A stretch of DNA of 64,000 bases from NCBI GenBank assembly GCA_024640765.1, contig JAHEEK010000009.1, positions 1 to 64,000 on the forward strand, in the 5' to 3' direction. The notes below the pieces were generated by a model. It did not search any database. It saw only the letters and a list, made by a program, of their open reading frames with translations, and was not told the origin of the DNA. This DNA is from Nereida sp024640765. GTDB lineage: Bacteria > Pseudomonadota > Alphaproteobacteria > Rhodobacterales > Rhodobacteraceae. The position numbers were made by a program, and so were the translations under genes. Below, one piece after another: positions 1-8,984 of this stretch; within the stretch, counting starts at the first letter, position 1, and each line of letters opens with the position of its first letter.

Positions 1-121
1 GCGTGATGATCTGGCCAGAGGCCCAGTTCATTTCAGCAATAGAGACTTCGCCGCAATCGGCCATAGCGGCCGTAGGCAGGCCAAGTCCTACAAATGCTGT
101 CGCAAGCAGTGTTTTTTTCAT
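1..121 (-). CDS. ABC transporter substrate-binding protein, betaine-type (N-terminal fragment, cut by window edge)
   Basis: Reading leftwards from the ATG at 121, the frame encodes about 40 residues: a Sec signal peptide beginning MKKTLLATAFVGLGL and ending near AMA, then DCGEVSIAEMNWASGQIIT. The mature start closely parallels that of the complete protein at 43844-44812 (DCGDVSITEMDWASS), so both belong to the OpuAC/ProX-like periplasmic binding proteins for quaternary amines. A purine-rich GGGAACAAAGAC precedes the ATG. The rest of the gene, and probably its permease and ATPase, lies off the left edge. The substrate cannot be told from this fragment. Confidence 0.8.
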   Translation of the reverse strand, partial: MKKTLLATAFVGLGLPTAAMADCGEVSIAEMNWASGQIIT

Positions 122-230
122 GTCTTTGTTCCCGTTGTTAAGCGCCAGACTTTTTTGCAAGTATCTGGTCTGTGAATGCGGAGCACTATGACACTGTTTT
201 TTACACACGCAAGTTTCAGTTTTCACACCG

Positions 231-770
231 TCAAACTTTATTTGACCATATACGGTACCACCGCGACACGAAAATCAGGGCCATGAGCAAGACAAATAGC
301 CCCGTGACATCCCCAACAAGATAGCCCCCCACCAAGGTCAGCCATGTCACATCAAGCTGGCCGCCATAGATAAAGGCATGCCCCAACCCGTTGCCAATTG
401 ACGCAAGTGCGCCAGCAATCAAGATCAGTTGCCAATGAGAGCGCAGCTCACTCTCGCTGTGACGTGTCCATGTGCGAAACACCAGACAAACGGCGAAAAA
501 GCTAGCGGTGATTGAGACAATGGCAGAGAGAATATCCTGCTCACTTCCCAGCATAAACGATTGATATGCCCACATAAGTATGTGGCCGGGTAGAAGGTAG
601 AATAACGCTTTCCACCCGAAAATATAGATGGACAACAGCCGGACACCATGGGGCAAAAACAAAAGGCTGATGTTCATTGGTAACCAATGAAAATACGCAC
701 CTTGGACGGGCATAACGAACAAAAAGGTCACGGCAAACAATGCGACATAGGCAAGGATAACAACGAACAC
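231..770 (-). CDS. Conserved multi-pass membrane protein, function unknown
   Basis: The 179-residue product is almost entirely hydrophobic, with about five predicted membrane segments (near residues 1-20, 28-50, 55-72, 82-98 and 112-170). Charged clusters (RTWTRHSESELRSH, SRWYRIWSNKV) sit at likely cytoplasmic ends. I do not recognise a named family. The stretch NISLLFLPHGVRLLSIYIFGW resembles the first membrane segments of MASE1-like sensory domains, but no signalling output domain is attached. It stands alone between the binding-protein gene and icd. Confidence 0.6.
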   Translation of the reverse strand: MFVVILAYVALFAVTFLFVMPVQGAYFHWLPMNISLLFLPHGVRLLSIYIFGWKALFYLLPGHILMWAYQSFMLGSEQDILSAIVSITASFFAVCLVFRTWTRHSESELRSHWQLILIAGALASIGNGLGHAFIYGGQLDVTWLTLVGGYLVGDVTGLFVLLMALIFVSRWYRIWSNKV

Positions 771-953
771 GGCCTCAATTTCAGCCTTCAGACTGATACT
801 GCGTATGACACCTCTCCTATCGCGTTTTGACCCGGTAGAGGTTTGGAAGGCGTGATGTCAAATTAAAACTGAACGTACTGACGTAAGTGTCGCAGTTACG
901 AATAAAGTGGTGTGCACGGAAAGTTGGGGTTGGGGCACATGCTGGATAGGCGT

Positions 954-987
954 AAAAAAACCGCGCGCCCCAATCCGAAGCGCGCGG
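954..987 (-). terminator. Rho-independent terminator of icd
   Basis: On the minus strand a CCGCGCGC/GCGCGCGG stem (980-987 with 961-968) with an 11-nt loop is followed by seven T (954-960), about 25 bases past the icd stop. Confidence 0.85.
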
Positions 988-1011
988 TTCTGCATACTTA
1001 AACCAATCTTA

Positions 1012-3201
1012 TTAGCGGATGATGCTGTTCAGGGTTGCCGAAGCGCGCATCACCGTTGCTGTTTTCGCAGGGTCTGTGTGGAAGTAACCACCAAGGTCCG
1101 CAGGGCTTCCTTTGGCCGCTGCGATTTCTGCAACGATCTTTGCTTTGTTCTCACGCAGGGCTTCTGCAATTGGTGCGAAATGTGCCGCAAGATCCGCGTC
1201 GGCGTCTTGTGCGGCCAGTGCCTCGGCCCAGTATCGGGCAAACCAGTAGTGGCTATCGCGGTTATCCGGCTCGCCCACTTTGCGCGAAGGTGAGCGGTCG
1301 TTATCCAAGATGCCTTGGGTGGCAGCATCAACGGCTTGACCCAAAACACGAGCCTTTTCGTTGCCCCTTGCATCCGCAAGGAACTGCAGGCTTTCACCCA
1401 ATGCGCAAAATTCCCCAAGGCTATCCCAACGCAGGTGGTTTTGCTCCATCAGCTGTTGAACGTGCTTGGGTGCAGAGCCGCCCGCTCCTGTTTCAAACAG
1501 GCCGCCACCGTTCATCAGTTTCACGATCGACAGCATTTTGGCCGAGGTCGCCAATTCAAGGATCGGGAACAAGTCTGTCAGGTAATCGCGCAGCACGTTC
1601 CCGGTGATGGCGATGCTGTTGCGACCTGCGGTGATGGTCTCGAGCGATGCGCGTGTTGCTTCGCGCGGCGCCATGATTTTGAACGTGTCGCTGAGGCCGC
1701 GCGCCTCAAGGATTGGCTTCACATAAGCGATCAGCTCAGCGTCGTGTGCGCGGTTTTCGTCAAGCCAGAAAATCGCCTCACAGCCTTCGGCCTTTTGACG
1801 GTCGATGGCCAAGTTCACCCAATCCTCGATCGGCGCTTGGCGCGCAGATGCAGAACGCCAGATGTCACCTGCTTCAACCGCGTGGCTGTGCAACACAGTA
1901 CCGTCGGCCAATACCATCTTTACGGTGCCTGCTTCAGGGATTTCAAAAGTGGTCGGGTGTGAGCCGTATTCTTCGGCTTTTTGAGCCATTAGGCCAATGT
2001 TTTGCACTGTGCCGGCCGTAGCTGGGTTCAGCTTGCCATTGGCCTTAAAGAACTTGATCGTCTCGTCGTAAACTGGCGCATATGAGTTATCGGGGATCAC
2101 ACAGTTTGCGTCGCTTTCAGCTCCATCAGGACCCCAGCCTTTGCCGCCGGCGCGGATTAAGGCGGGCATGGATGCATCGATGATGACATCAGAGGGCACG
2201 TGTAAGTTCGTGATGCGTTTATCGGAATCGACCATATACATCGGGGGACGGTCAGCCATGCACGCATCAATGTCAGCCATGATAGCTGGCTGGTCTTTGA
2301 CGCGGGCCAACAAGTCACCCAAGCCAGATTTCGGGTTCACGCCAAGCTCGGCCATTGCGGACCCGTGCTTTTCAAAGACCGGCGCCAAGAACGCCTTCAC
2401 TGCGTGACCAAAGATGATCGGGTCAGACACCTTCATCATCGTTGCTTTCATGTGCAGCGAGAACAATATGCCTTCGGATTTTGTCTTTGCGATTTCATCT
2501 GCAAGAAACGCAGCAAGCGCGCGCGCACTCATGAAGGTCGCGTCCACCACGGTGCCTTTAGGAAAGGACAAGCCGTCTTTCAGAACCGTCTCGCCAGATG
2601 CAGTTTCAAGCACAATCTTCACATCCGCATCTGCGCTAAGGGTCGTTGAAACTTCGTTTGAAAAGAAGTCACCACCGCTCATCGCAGAGACGCGCGTTTT
2701 GCTGTCTGCGGTCCACTCGCCCATCCGGTGGGGGTTGTTTTGGGCGAATGCTTTAACCGCTTTGGCCGCACGACGATCAGAGTTGCCTTCGCGTAGAACA
2801 GGGTTCACCGCAGACCCTTTGATCCCGTCATATTTTGCGCGAACCGCAATTTCTTCGGGCGTGGTTGCTGTCTCTGGATAATCGGGCAGGGTATAGCCTT
2901 GGGATTGCAACTCTTTCACTGCCGCGACCAGTTGCGGCACGGATGCCGAGATGTTGGGCAGCTTGATTACGTTGGCATCGGGGGTTTTCACCAAACGGCC
3001 AAGTTCAGCCAAATCGTCTGACTGGCGTTGCTCTTCGCTAAGGTGCTCTGGGAACGTTGCTAAAATACGACCTGCGAGGCTGATGTCCTTTGTGCCGACA
3101 GATACGCCTGCGGCCTTTGCAAATTTCTGGATGATCGGCAGGAAAGATGCGGACGCAAGTTCGGGCGCTTCGTCCACTTTTGTGTAGATAATGTCTGACA
3201 T
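1012..3201 (-). CDS. icd: Isocitrate dehydrogenase, NADP-dependent, monomeric type
   Basis: The 729-aa product is collinear with the monomeric IDH family (about 740 aa), which shares little sequence with the usual dimeric 45-kDa enzyme. It carries out oxidative decarboxylation of isocitrate to 2-oxoglutarate with NADP+ in the TCA cycle. Family stretches visible include IKLPNISASVPQL (substrate-side N-terminal region), GNSDRRAAKAVKAFAQNNPH, ALIRAGGKGWGPDG, and the C-terminal MNGGGLFETGAGGSAPKHVQ and NRDSHYWFARYWAEALA. The start MSDIIYTK has a purine-rich region a few bases upstream. The gene is transcribed alone and ends at a strong terminator. Confidence 0.96.
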   Translation of the reverse strand: MSDIIYTKVDEAPELASASFLPIIQKFAKAAGVSVGTKDISLAGRILATFPEHLSEEQRQSDDLAELGRLVKTPDANVIKLPNISASVPQLVAAVKELQSQGYTLPDYPETATTPEEIAVRAKYDGIKGSAVNPVLREGNSDRRAAKAVKAFAQNNPHRMGEWTADSKTRVSAMSGGDFFSNEVSTTLSADADVKIVLETASGETVLKDGLSFPKGTVVDATFMSARALAAFLADEIAKTKSEGILFSLHMKATMMKVSDPIIFGHAVKAFLAPVFEKHGSAMAELGVNPKSGLGDLLARVKDQPAIMADIDACMADRPPMYMVDSDKRITNLHVPSDVIIDASMPALIRAGGKGWGPDGAESDANCVIPDNSYAPVYDETIKFFKANGKLNPATAGTVQNIGLMAQKAEEYGSHPTTFEIPEAGTVKMVLADGTVLHSHAVEAGDIWRSASARQAPIEDWVNLAIDRQKAEGCEAIFWLDENRAHDAELIAYVKPILEARGLSDTFKIMAPREATRASLETITAGRNSIAITGNVLRDYLTDLFPILELATSAKMLSIVKLMNGGGLFETGAGGSAPKHVQQLMEQNHLRWDSLGEFCALGESLQFLADARGNEKARVLGQAVDAATQGILDNDRSPSRKVGEPDNRDSHYWFARYWAEALAAQDADADLAAHFAPIAEALRENKAKIVAEIAAAKGSPADLGGYFHTDPAKTATVMRASATLNSIIR

Positions 3202-3384
3202 GAGAAACCTCGCGAGTGTGATTTGTCATTTCCTTAGCGGATGAATCTGCGCGCGTCGACAGTATGCCGTTGTATACGGCCAAAATAATCCTGTGTTTTG
3301 ACAAGTTTTACGAAATTAAGCCCTAATCGTGCGCAAGGGCGCGCCATATGAGCGTGTCAGCACAGTATCAGATCGCTTGGCGCA

Positions 3385-4000
3385 CTATGTTTGTAAAACC
3401 ATTTTGGCGTTCTTCAGGTCGTTGCTCAGCACTTTGGCGCGGGCCTCATCAGGGGCGATGTCATAATGCGCCCACCGCTCCATCAGCCGCTGTTCAAGTA
3501 CGTCCATCGGGGCTGAAATCGCCACGCTTAGAGTCCAGAACTGCCGCAATTGGTCCCAAGGTGCCGCGTTCAGCATCAGATAATTGCCCTCAACAATCAT
3601 AAACTCGGCATGCTTTGGAATCAGTTGAGCCCCAGCACGGCGATATCGCGGGACCGATCAGAAACTGGCGCGTAAACCGTTCCTGTGCCGTTTGCGATCC
3701 GCGAAATGAGATGCACAAACCCATCCGCAGCGAACGTCTCAGGGCCGCTTTACGCGCCACTGTACCCGCTCTTTCAAGCACCGCGTTATCTAAATGAAAT
3801 CCATCCATTGGCACCAAAGTCGCCGTTTTTTCCATAGCAGTCAGCGATGCAACTACAGCCTCCGCAACGGTCGATTTTCCCGAAGCAGGAGGGCCCGAGA
3901 TCGCGATGATCTTTCGAGAGCCGATCAGCCTAGTTGCCCGCCTAGTTCCGATTTCAGCAGAAATAATCTGCGGTTTTTTCCACTGTTTGATCTGCCTCAT
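3385..4000 (-). pseudogene. Nucleoside/fructose kinase-like P-loop protein, broken by two frameshifts
   Basis: The N-terminal frame from 4000 encodes SRKIIAISGPPASGKSTVAEAVVASL (Walker A GPPASGKS) and MDGFHLDNAVLERAG, typical of the uridine-kinase/PanK-like family. The expected continuation (PETFAADGFVHLISRIANG) lies in another frame after a shift around 3741-3749. After a second shift around 3628-3640 the frame returns to EFMIVEGNYLMLNAAPW and runs to the end at 3385. Each break looks like the loss of one base. Joined, the product would be about 205 aa, the normal family size. Real decay or two sequencing errors would look the same here. Confidence 0.8.
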
Positions 4001-4054
4001 TCCTGCATTTCACATCAGCGGTTTAGCGCGTGCAGTAGCTGTTGAGAAGCCAGT

Positions 4055-4981
4055 CTAAGCTTCTTCAAGCCTGTCTGTCGCTGGCGCTGGTGTAGGTGAC
4101 AGGGCGGCGATGAGTGCGTAGTCTTCGTCGCTGAGGGAAATCTTAAGAGCGGCCAGTGAAGGGGCCAGTTGTTCGGCGTTTCGGGCGCTGATAATCGGTG
4201 CTGTGACGCCGCTGTGACGCGCTGCCCATGCCACGGCCAGACTGGCTGGTGAATGCCCCATTTCCTCTGCAAGGGCCGCAAGATCAGCAGCGGTTTGATA
4301 CATCCATTCCTGACCGTAGCGGGCGGCATAACGCTCGTCTGTTGAAAGCCTCCCTTGCGCGCCCGTGCTGTATTTGCCGGTCAAAAGACCACCGCCAAGG
4401 GGGGAGTAGGGCACAATAGCAATCCCCTCTGCCTCTGCCATGGGGAGGATTTCAACCTCGGCTTGGCGTTTCACCAATGAATACATCGGCTGAAACATAT
4501 CAATTTTGGTGCCCAGTTTTTGTGCGACAGCTTGCGCTTTCATGACTTGCCAAGCGGCAAAGTTGGACACGCCGATGTGGCGGATTTTGCCGTCGGTCTG
4601 AAGGGTCGCAAGCGCTTCGAGTGTTTCCTCAAGGGGGGTGTTGTCGTCCCAACGGTGCAGGTACAGCGCGTCGACCATGTCCATGCCAAGGCGCTGGCGG
4701 CTGATGTCGAAGGTGGTGAAAATATTGCTGGCGGTGCTGCCGCCCGTATATCCGGCCTTGGTTGCGATGTATAAATCATCGCGCTCGCTGGCGGCAAAGG
4801 CCCCCAAAAACTCCTCTGAGACGCCGCCCGTATAAAGGTGCGCCGCGTCGAAAAAATTGATCCCTGCGGTGCGGCACGCATCATACATCGCGCGGCTATT
4901 GGCCTCATCCGCGGTGCCACCAAATTGCATGCAGCCAAAACAAAGCGGCGAAATGGGTGTGGCGTTTTGTGTGCTAAGCAT
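4055..4981 (-). CDS. Aldo/keto reductase
   Basis: The 308-aa protein fits the NADPH-dependent aldo/keto reductase TIM barrel. The catalytic tetrad is visible: Asp45 and Tyr50 (FFDAAHLYTG), Lys75 (ATKAGY) and His109 (LYLHRWD). Other family blocks are IRHIGVSNFAAWQ, YSLVKRQAEVEILP and VPYSPLGGGLLTGKY, the last near the cofactor loop. The physiological substrate cannot be inferred, and there is no operon partner. The gene is divergent from the glycerate kinase gene, with 166 bp between the starts. Confidence 0.92.
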   Translation of the reverse strand: MLSTQNATPISPLCFGCMQFGGTADEANSRAMYDACRTAGINFFDAAHLYTGGVSEEFLGAFAASERDDLYIATKAGYTGGSTASNIFTTFDISRQRLGMDMVDALYLHRWDDNTPLEETLEALATLQTDGKIRHIGVSNFAAWQVMKAQAVAQKLGTKIDMFQPMYSLVKRQAEVEILPMAEAEGIAIVPYSPLGGGLLTGKYSTGAQGRLSTDERYAARYGQEWMYQTAADLAALAEEMGHSPASLAVAWAARHSGVTAPIISARNAEQLAPSLAALKISLSDEDYALIAALSPTPAPATDRLEEA

Positions 4982-5147
4982 GGGGTTTATCTCCGATTTG
5001 GGCCTGTGGTATGGTTTGGTTCTGTGGGATCAAAGGTCAACATATCTTTGTATGTTGGGATTGCGTTTCCGGCGAAGGTCCCGCCGATCAAGCATATATT
5101 CTACGATGCGAATTGCGCGCGCTTTACACGCTCGCTAAGCTTTAGAA

Positions 5148-6308
5148 ATGAACAGTTTTGATAGCTCAAACACACGCGACGTACTGCGCCGCCTTTTTGA
5201 AGCGGGCGTAGATGCAGTGAAGGGTGAGCCTGCGGTTGCACGTGCTTTTGCGCTGCGTTTTACGCAGGCGCCAGACCGCATTCTTGCCGTGGGTAAGGCC
5301 GCCTATGCGATGTACATGGGCCTGCCAGAGAATGTGCGCGCCGCCGCGCCTGCTTTGATTATCACCAAAGATGGCCACGCCGACGGTGCGCCTGATCTGC
5401 CGCATGTTGAGATACGCGAAGCTTCGCATCCGATGCCCTGCGCGCGGTCAATCGCTGCGGGGAAGGCGGCTTTGGCTTTCGTCCAAGACTGCGCCCCTGA
5501 TAGCCGTTTGTTGATGCTGGTGTCCGGCGGCGCGTCCGCGCTGGTTGAGGCGTTGCCAAGCGGGATGAGTTTGGAGAGCCTGATGGAGCGGACGAAAATT
5601 GCGCTCTCAAACGGTAGCACCATTGGCCAAATCAACGCAGAACGCATTGCCCATTCGCGTATCAAAGGTGGTAAACTTTTGGCGGCATTTGCCGGACGGC
5701 GGGCGGACGTGCTGGCCATTTCTGACGTGCAAGGTGACGGGATTGATGTGATTGGCTCGGGCATCGGTGCTTATGGTGGCGGCACGCTGCGCTATAGCTG
5801 CCATATCGTTGGCTCAAATGCGGTGGCGCGGGATGCCGCTGCGGCACAGGCCACGACTTTGGGGATGCACGTGCACCACAATGCGGAAACGCTTTATGGT
5901 GATATCAATGACGTGGCGGGCGATATTTTGGCGACCGTGGATGGCGGTGCTGCCCGCGCGGGGATTTACATTTTTGGTGGCGAGCCCACGGTCCAACTGC
6001 CCGATAACCCGGGCGAGGGCGGGCGGAACCAAGGCCTTGCGCTTGAACTTGCGCGCCGCATTTCAGGACGCAGTGACCTGAGTATTCTGGTAGCAGGCAC
6101 CGATGGTTCGGACGGGGTAAGTGCCGGTGCCGGCGCGATTGTGGATGGTCACAGCTTTGGCGCAGCTGATGGCGCGGATGAGGCGATCCGCTTGGCCAAC
6201 TCGGGCGCGTTTTTCCGCACCACTGGTGATCAATTGGTCACGGGTCCCACGGGGACAAATGTGATGGACCTTGTGATTGTGCACCGCAAAACTGCAGATG
6301 CAGGTTAG
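5148..6308 (+). CDS. Glycerate 2-kinase (DUF4147/MOFRL family)
   Basis: The 386-aa product matches the bacterial glycerate kinase class II family (TtuD/GckA-like), slightly shorter than the usual 420 aa. The N-terminal DUF4147 part shows AVGKAAYAMY, ASHPMP, LLMLVSGGASALVEALP and ISDVQGDGIDVIGSG. The C-terminal MOFRL part shows FGGEPTVQLP, GRNQGLALELA and LVAGTDGSDGVSAGAGAIVD. Such enzymes phosphorylate D-glycerate to 2-phosphoglycerate in the serine-cycle or tartrate/hydroxypyruvate routes. glyA lies 2.3 kb downstream on the other strand, so a link to C1/serine metabolism is possible but not shown. Confidence 0.9.
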   Translation: MNSFDSSNTRDVLRRLFEAGVDAVKGEPAVARAFALRFTQAPDRILAVGKAAYAMYMGLPENVRAAAPALIITKDGHADGAPDLPHVEIREASHPMPCARSIAAGKAALAFVQDCAPDSRLLMLVSGGASALVEALPSGMSLESLMERTKIALSNGSTIGQINAERIAHSRIKGGKLLAAFAGRRADVLAISDVQGDGIDVIGSGIGAYGGGTLRYSCHIVGSNAVARDAAAAQATTLGMHVHHNAETLYGDINDVAGDILATVDGGAARAGIYIFGGEPTVQLPDNPGEGGRNQGLALELARRISGRSDLSILVAGTDGSDGVSAGAGAIVDGHSFGAADGADEAIRLANSGAFFRTTGDQLVTGPTGTNVMDLVIVHRKTADAG

Positions 6309-6336
6309 TGCGCGTTAGGGCGCTATATCCATCGCG

Positions 6337-7077
6337 TCAGTCCATGAAATAGCGGACGGTTGCCTCAAACTCGCGCGGCTTTTCAGCGTGTAACCAATGC
6401 CCTGTATTCGGTAGTTTCGCGAATTTTGCGTCTGGGAAAAGCTCTTTGATGGCGGGGCGATGGGCTGGCATGACATAGTCACTATTGGCGCCGCTTAAGA
6501 ACAATGTGGGTCCGGTGAACGTAGCTTCTATGTGCGGAAACCCGATGATCTTGTCCATTTCATTCGCTAGCGTATCAAGATTCAGCAGCCATTTTTGCGC
6601 CTTTATATCAACGCTTTGCGCAAGAAAGGCGGCAACGGCTTTGTCATCGATCGGGATATCCAGCGCCGAGCGGCTATCCACGTTCAAATCCGTGGCCCGT
6701 GCGGCGTTCAGCACGTCCATTTGTGTGTGCGTGTATGTCACGGGCGCTATGTCGGCGACCAAAAGGCGGTTCACTAGCGCGGGATGCTGCAAGGCCATGA
6801 CCATCGCAGCCTTACCGCCCATGGAGTGGCCGACCACGTCGCCCTTGCCGCCAAACGCGGTAATCACTTCGGCCAAATCAGCGGCCATTTCTGGATAGTT
6901 GTGTGTTGCTGTGTGCGCACTTGCGCCGTGGTTGCGCTGATCAATCACAACAACGCGGCGGCTGTCTGACAGACGCTTGGCAATGACGTTCCAGTTGCGT
7001 GCAGAGCCGAACAAGCCGTGCCCGATGAAAAGCGTTGGAAGGGCGGTTTCGTCGCCGAATACGAGGTGGTGTAACAT
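6337..7077 (-). CDS. Alpha/beta hydrolase (YbfF-like esterase)
   Basis: I start the protein at the ATG at 7077 (MLHHLVFGDE, 246 aa), because the longer open frame would run into the divergent gene at 7094. Features of the alpha/beta-hydrolase fold are LFIGHGLFGSARNW (oxyanion loop), VVVIDQRNHGAS, the nucleophile elbow GHSMGG (Ser85) and the C-terminal NTGHWLHAEKP carrying the catalytic His. The acid residue is probably in the LFLSGANSDY segment. The YbfF family comprises small acyl esterases of unsettled substrate. Confidence 0.9.
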   Translation of the reverse strand: MLHHLVFGDETALPTLFIGHGLFGSARNWNVIAKRLSDSRRVVVIDQRNHGASAHTATHNYPEMAADLAEVITAFGGKGDVVGHSMGGKAAMVMALQHPALVNRLLVADIAPVTYTHTQMDVLNAARATDLNVDSRSALDIPIDDKAVAAFLAQSVDIKAQKWLLNLDTLANEMDKIIGFPHIEATFTGPTLFLSGANSDYVMPAHRPAIKELFPDAKFAKLPNTGHWLHAEKPREFEATVRYFMD

Positions 7078-7093
7078 AGTATTCGGATACCCC

Positions 7094-7465
7094 ATGACCA
7101 CCCAAGATATCCAGTACAAAGCAGACGAAGTCGCGTCCTTACCGCGTGAGAAACTGTCTGTGCGTGGCAAAACCCTAAGCGATCAGCTTGCACGCAGTGG
7201 CGCGGTGCTTCCCCGCCGTGTCCGCGCAAAAGGTCGGTTGCTGGCCCACGCGGCGACGGTGGCAGAGCACCCGCAACTGGCAAAACAGATCGATCCCGCG
7301 AAGGTGGTGCGAGCGCATTCCGAGGTGTGTCTTTATCTTAACGAAATAAACCCACGCAACCGGTGCGTGGGTTTTGTTCTTGGTATCTTGGGGCGCATAG
7401 CGTTTGCGCTTTTGATCACCGGTGCTGCCTTTGTGGGGCTGCTGGTGTGGCGCGGCTATGTTTAG
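7094..7465 (+). CDS. Small conserved protein with one C-terminal membrane segment
   Basis: The 123-aa product (MTTQDIQYKADEVASL...) is polar and basic for about 90 residues and ends in one hydrophobic stretch (FVLGILGRIAFALLITGAAFVGLLVW), so it is probably tail-anchored with a cytoplasmic N-terminus. I do not recognise a named domain. Its ATG lies only 16 bases from the start codon of the divergent hydrolase, and its stop is 25 bases from the convergent glyA stop. It is therefore tightly packed between the two. Confidence 0.7.
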   Translation: MTTQDIQYKADEVASLPREKLSVRGKTLSDQLARSGAVLPRRVRAKGRLLAHAATVAEHPQLAKQIDPAKVVRAHSEVCLYLNEINPRNRCVGFVLGILGRIAFALLITGAAFVGLLVWRGYV

Positions 7466-7490
7466 ATTGGCTCCGCGCCACGGGCTTTGA

Positions 7491-8786
7491 TCACAGGTTC
7501 GGGTAAATCGGGAACTGTGCGCAAAGTGCTTCGACTTTTGCCGCAACTGCTTTTTCTACGTCCCCGTTTCCGTCTGGTCCATTTGCTGCGAGACCGTTCA
7601 CGACCTCAACAATCAGGTCACCCACTTGGCGGAATTCAACTTCGGTAAAGCCGCGCGTTGTGCCTGCAGGTGTGCCCAAACGCAGACCAGATGTGACCAT
7701 TGGCTTTTCTGGGTCAAACGGAATGCCGTTTTTGTTGCAAGTGATATGCGCGCGCTCAAGCGCTTCTTCTGTGGTGTTACCTTTCACGCCTTTGGGACGC
7801 AGATCGACCAGCATCAGGTGCGTGTCGGTGCCCCCGGTGACAATGTCCAACCCACCTTTGATAATTTGATCTGCCAACGCTTGGGCGTTCTTGATCACTT
7901 GGGATTGGTAGCTTTGGAACTCGGGGCGCAGGGCCTCGCCAAATGCCACGGCTTTACCGGCGATGACGTGCATCAACGGGCCGCCTTGGATGCCGGGGAA
8001 GATCGCAGAGTTGAACTTCTTGGCTAAAGCTTCGTCGTTGGTCAGGATCATGCCGCCGCGTGGGCCGCGCAATGTTTTGTGTGTAGTCGTTGTGGCCGCG
8101 TGCGCATGTGGGAACGGCGAGGGGTACAGACCCGTCGCAACCAGACCTGCAAAGTGAGCCATGTCCACCAGCAAATACGCACCGACGCTGTCTGCGATTT
8201 CGCGCATGCGGGCAAAATCAATGACCCGTGGAATGGCAGAGCCGCCCGCGATGATCATGTCGGGGTTATGCTCGGTCGCAAGGCGTTGGACCTCATCGTA
8301 ATCCAGCAGATTGTCTTCTTTGCGTACACCGTACTGAACAGCGTTGAACCACTTGCCTGACTGGTTCGGGCGCGCGCCGTGGGTCAAGTGACCACCCGCG
8401 TCCAGCGACATCCCCAAAATAGTCGCACCCGGTGCAAGCAACGCCTGAAACACGCCTTGGTTCGCCTGTGAGCCTGAGTTGGGCTGAACGTTTGCAAATC
8501 CGCAGCCGAACAGCTCTTTGGCGCGTTCAATTGCCAAGTCTTCTGCAACGTCCACGTGTTGGCACCCACCGTAGTAGCGGCGGCCCGAATAGCCTTCGGC
8601 GTATTTGTTGGTCATCACGCCGCCTTGGGCTTCCATCACCGCTGCAGACACGATGTTTTCAGAGGCGATCAGCTCGATCTCGTTACGCTGGCGGCCAAGT
8701 TCGGCCTGCATCGCAGCATAGAGAGCCGGATCGCGTGTCTCGAGGGTTTCTGTGAAAAATCCATCATCACGGTGTGGGGCGTTCAT
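7491..8786 (-). CDS. glyA: Serine hydroxymethyltransferase
   Basis: Starting at the ATG at 8786 (MNAPHRDDGFFTETLETRD, preceded by AAAAGGATGCTGCC), the 431-aa product is full length for GlyA. It interconverts serine and glycine with tetrahydrofolate, using PLP. Diagnostic stretches are RNEIELIASENIVS, the GYSGRRYYGGCQ loop, the PLP-lysine motif TTTTHKTLRGPRGG, and the C-terminal VTSGLRLGTPAGTTRGF. A longer in-frame start at 9038 was rejected because it would run through the promoter region and into nadK on the other strand. Confidence 0.97.
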   Translation of the reverse strand: MNAPHRDDGFFTETLETRDPALYAAMQAELGRQRNEIELIASENIVSAAVMEAQGGVMTNKYAEGYSGRRYYGGCQHVDVAEDLAIERAKELFGCGFANVQPNSGSQANQGVFQALLAPGATILGMSLDAGGHLTHGARPNQSGKWFNAVQYGVRKEDNLLDYDEVQRLATEHNPDMIIAGGSAIPRVIDFARMREIADSVGAYLLVDMAHFAGLVATGLYPSPFPHAHAATTTTHKTLRGPRGGMILTNDEALAKKFNSAIFPGIQGGPLMHVIAGKAVAFGEALRPEFQSYQSQVIKNAQALADQIIKGGLDIVTGGTDTHLMLVDLRPKGVKGNTTEEALERAHITCNKNGIPFDPEKPMVTSGLRLGTPAGTTRGFTEVEFRQVGDLIVEVVNGLAANGPDGNGDVEKAVAAKVEALCAQFPIYPNL

Positions 8787-8984
8787 GGCAGCATCCTTTT
8801 GAGTTAAGCACCGCGCACGGGCGGTTTGGCGGTAAGTTAGCGCATGTTTCCTATCGGAAAAAGGCCCGTTTCCGTCATAATGGTGATGAAAGCGGTGACG
8901 AAAGGTCGCCATAGGCGGCTTGCGTTTCACATCGGCACAGGCGATGTCTTTACGCAACGTACATGAACCTAAAGGAAAACTCCC

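Noticed and set aside
3..191. Plus-strand frame of 62 codons at the left edge
   Set aside because: Antisense to the signal-peptide region of the binding-protein gene.
8787..8984. Possible folate or glycine riboswitch between glyA and nadK
   Set aside because: I could not draw a recognised riboswitch core on either strand; only promoter-like sequence is present.
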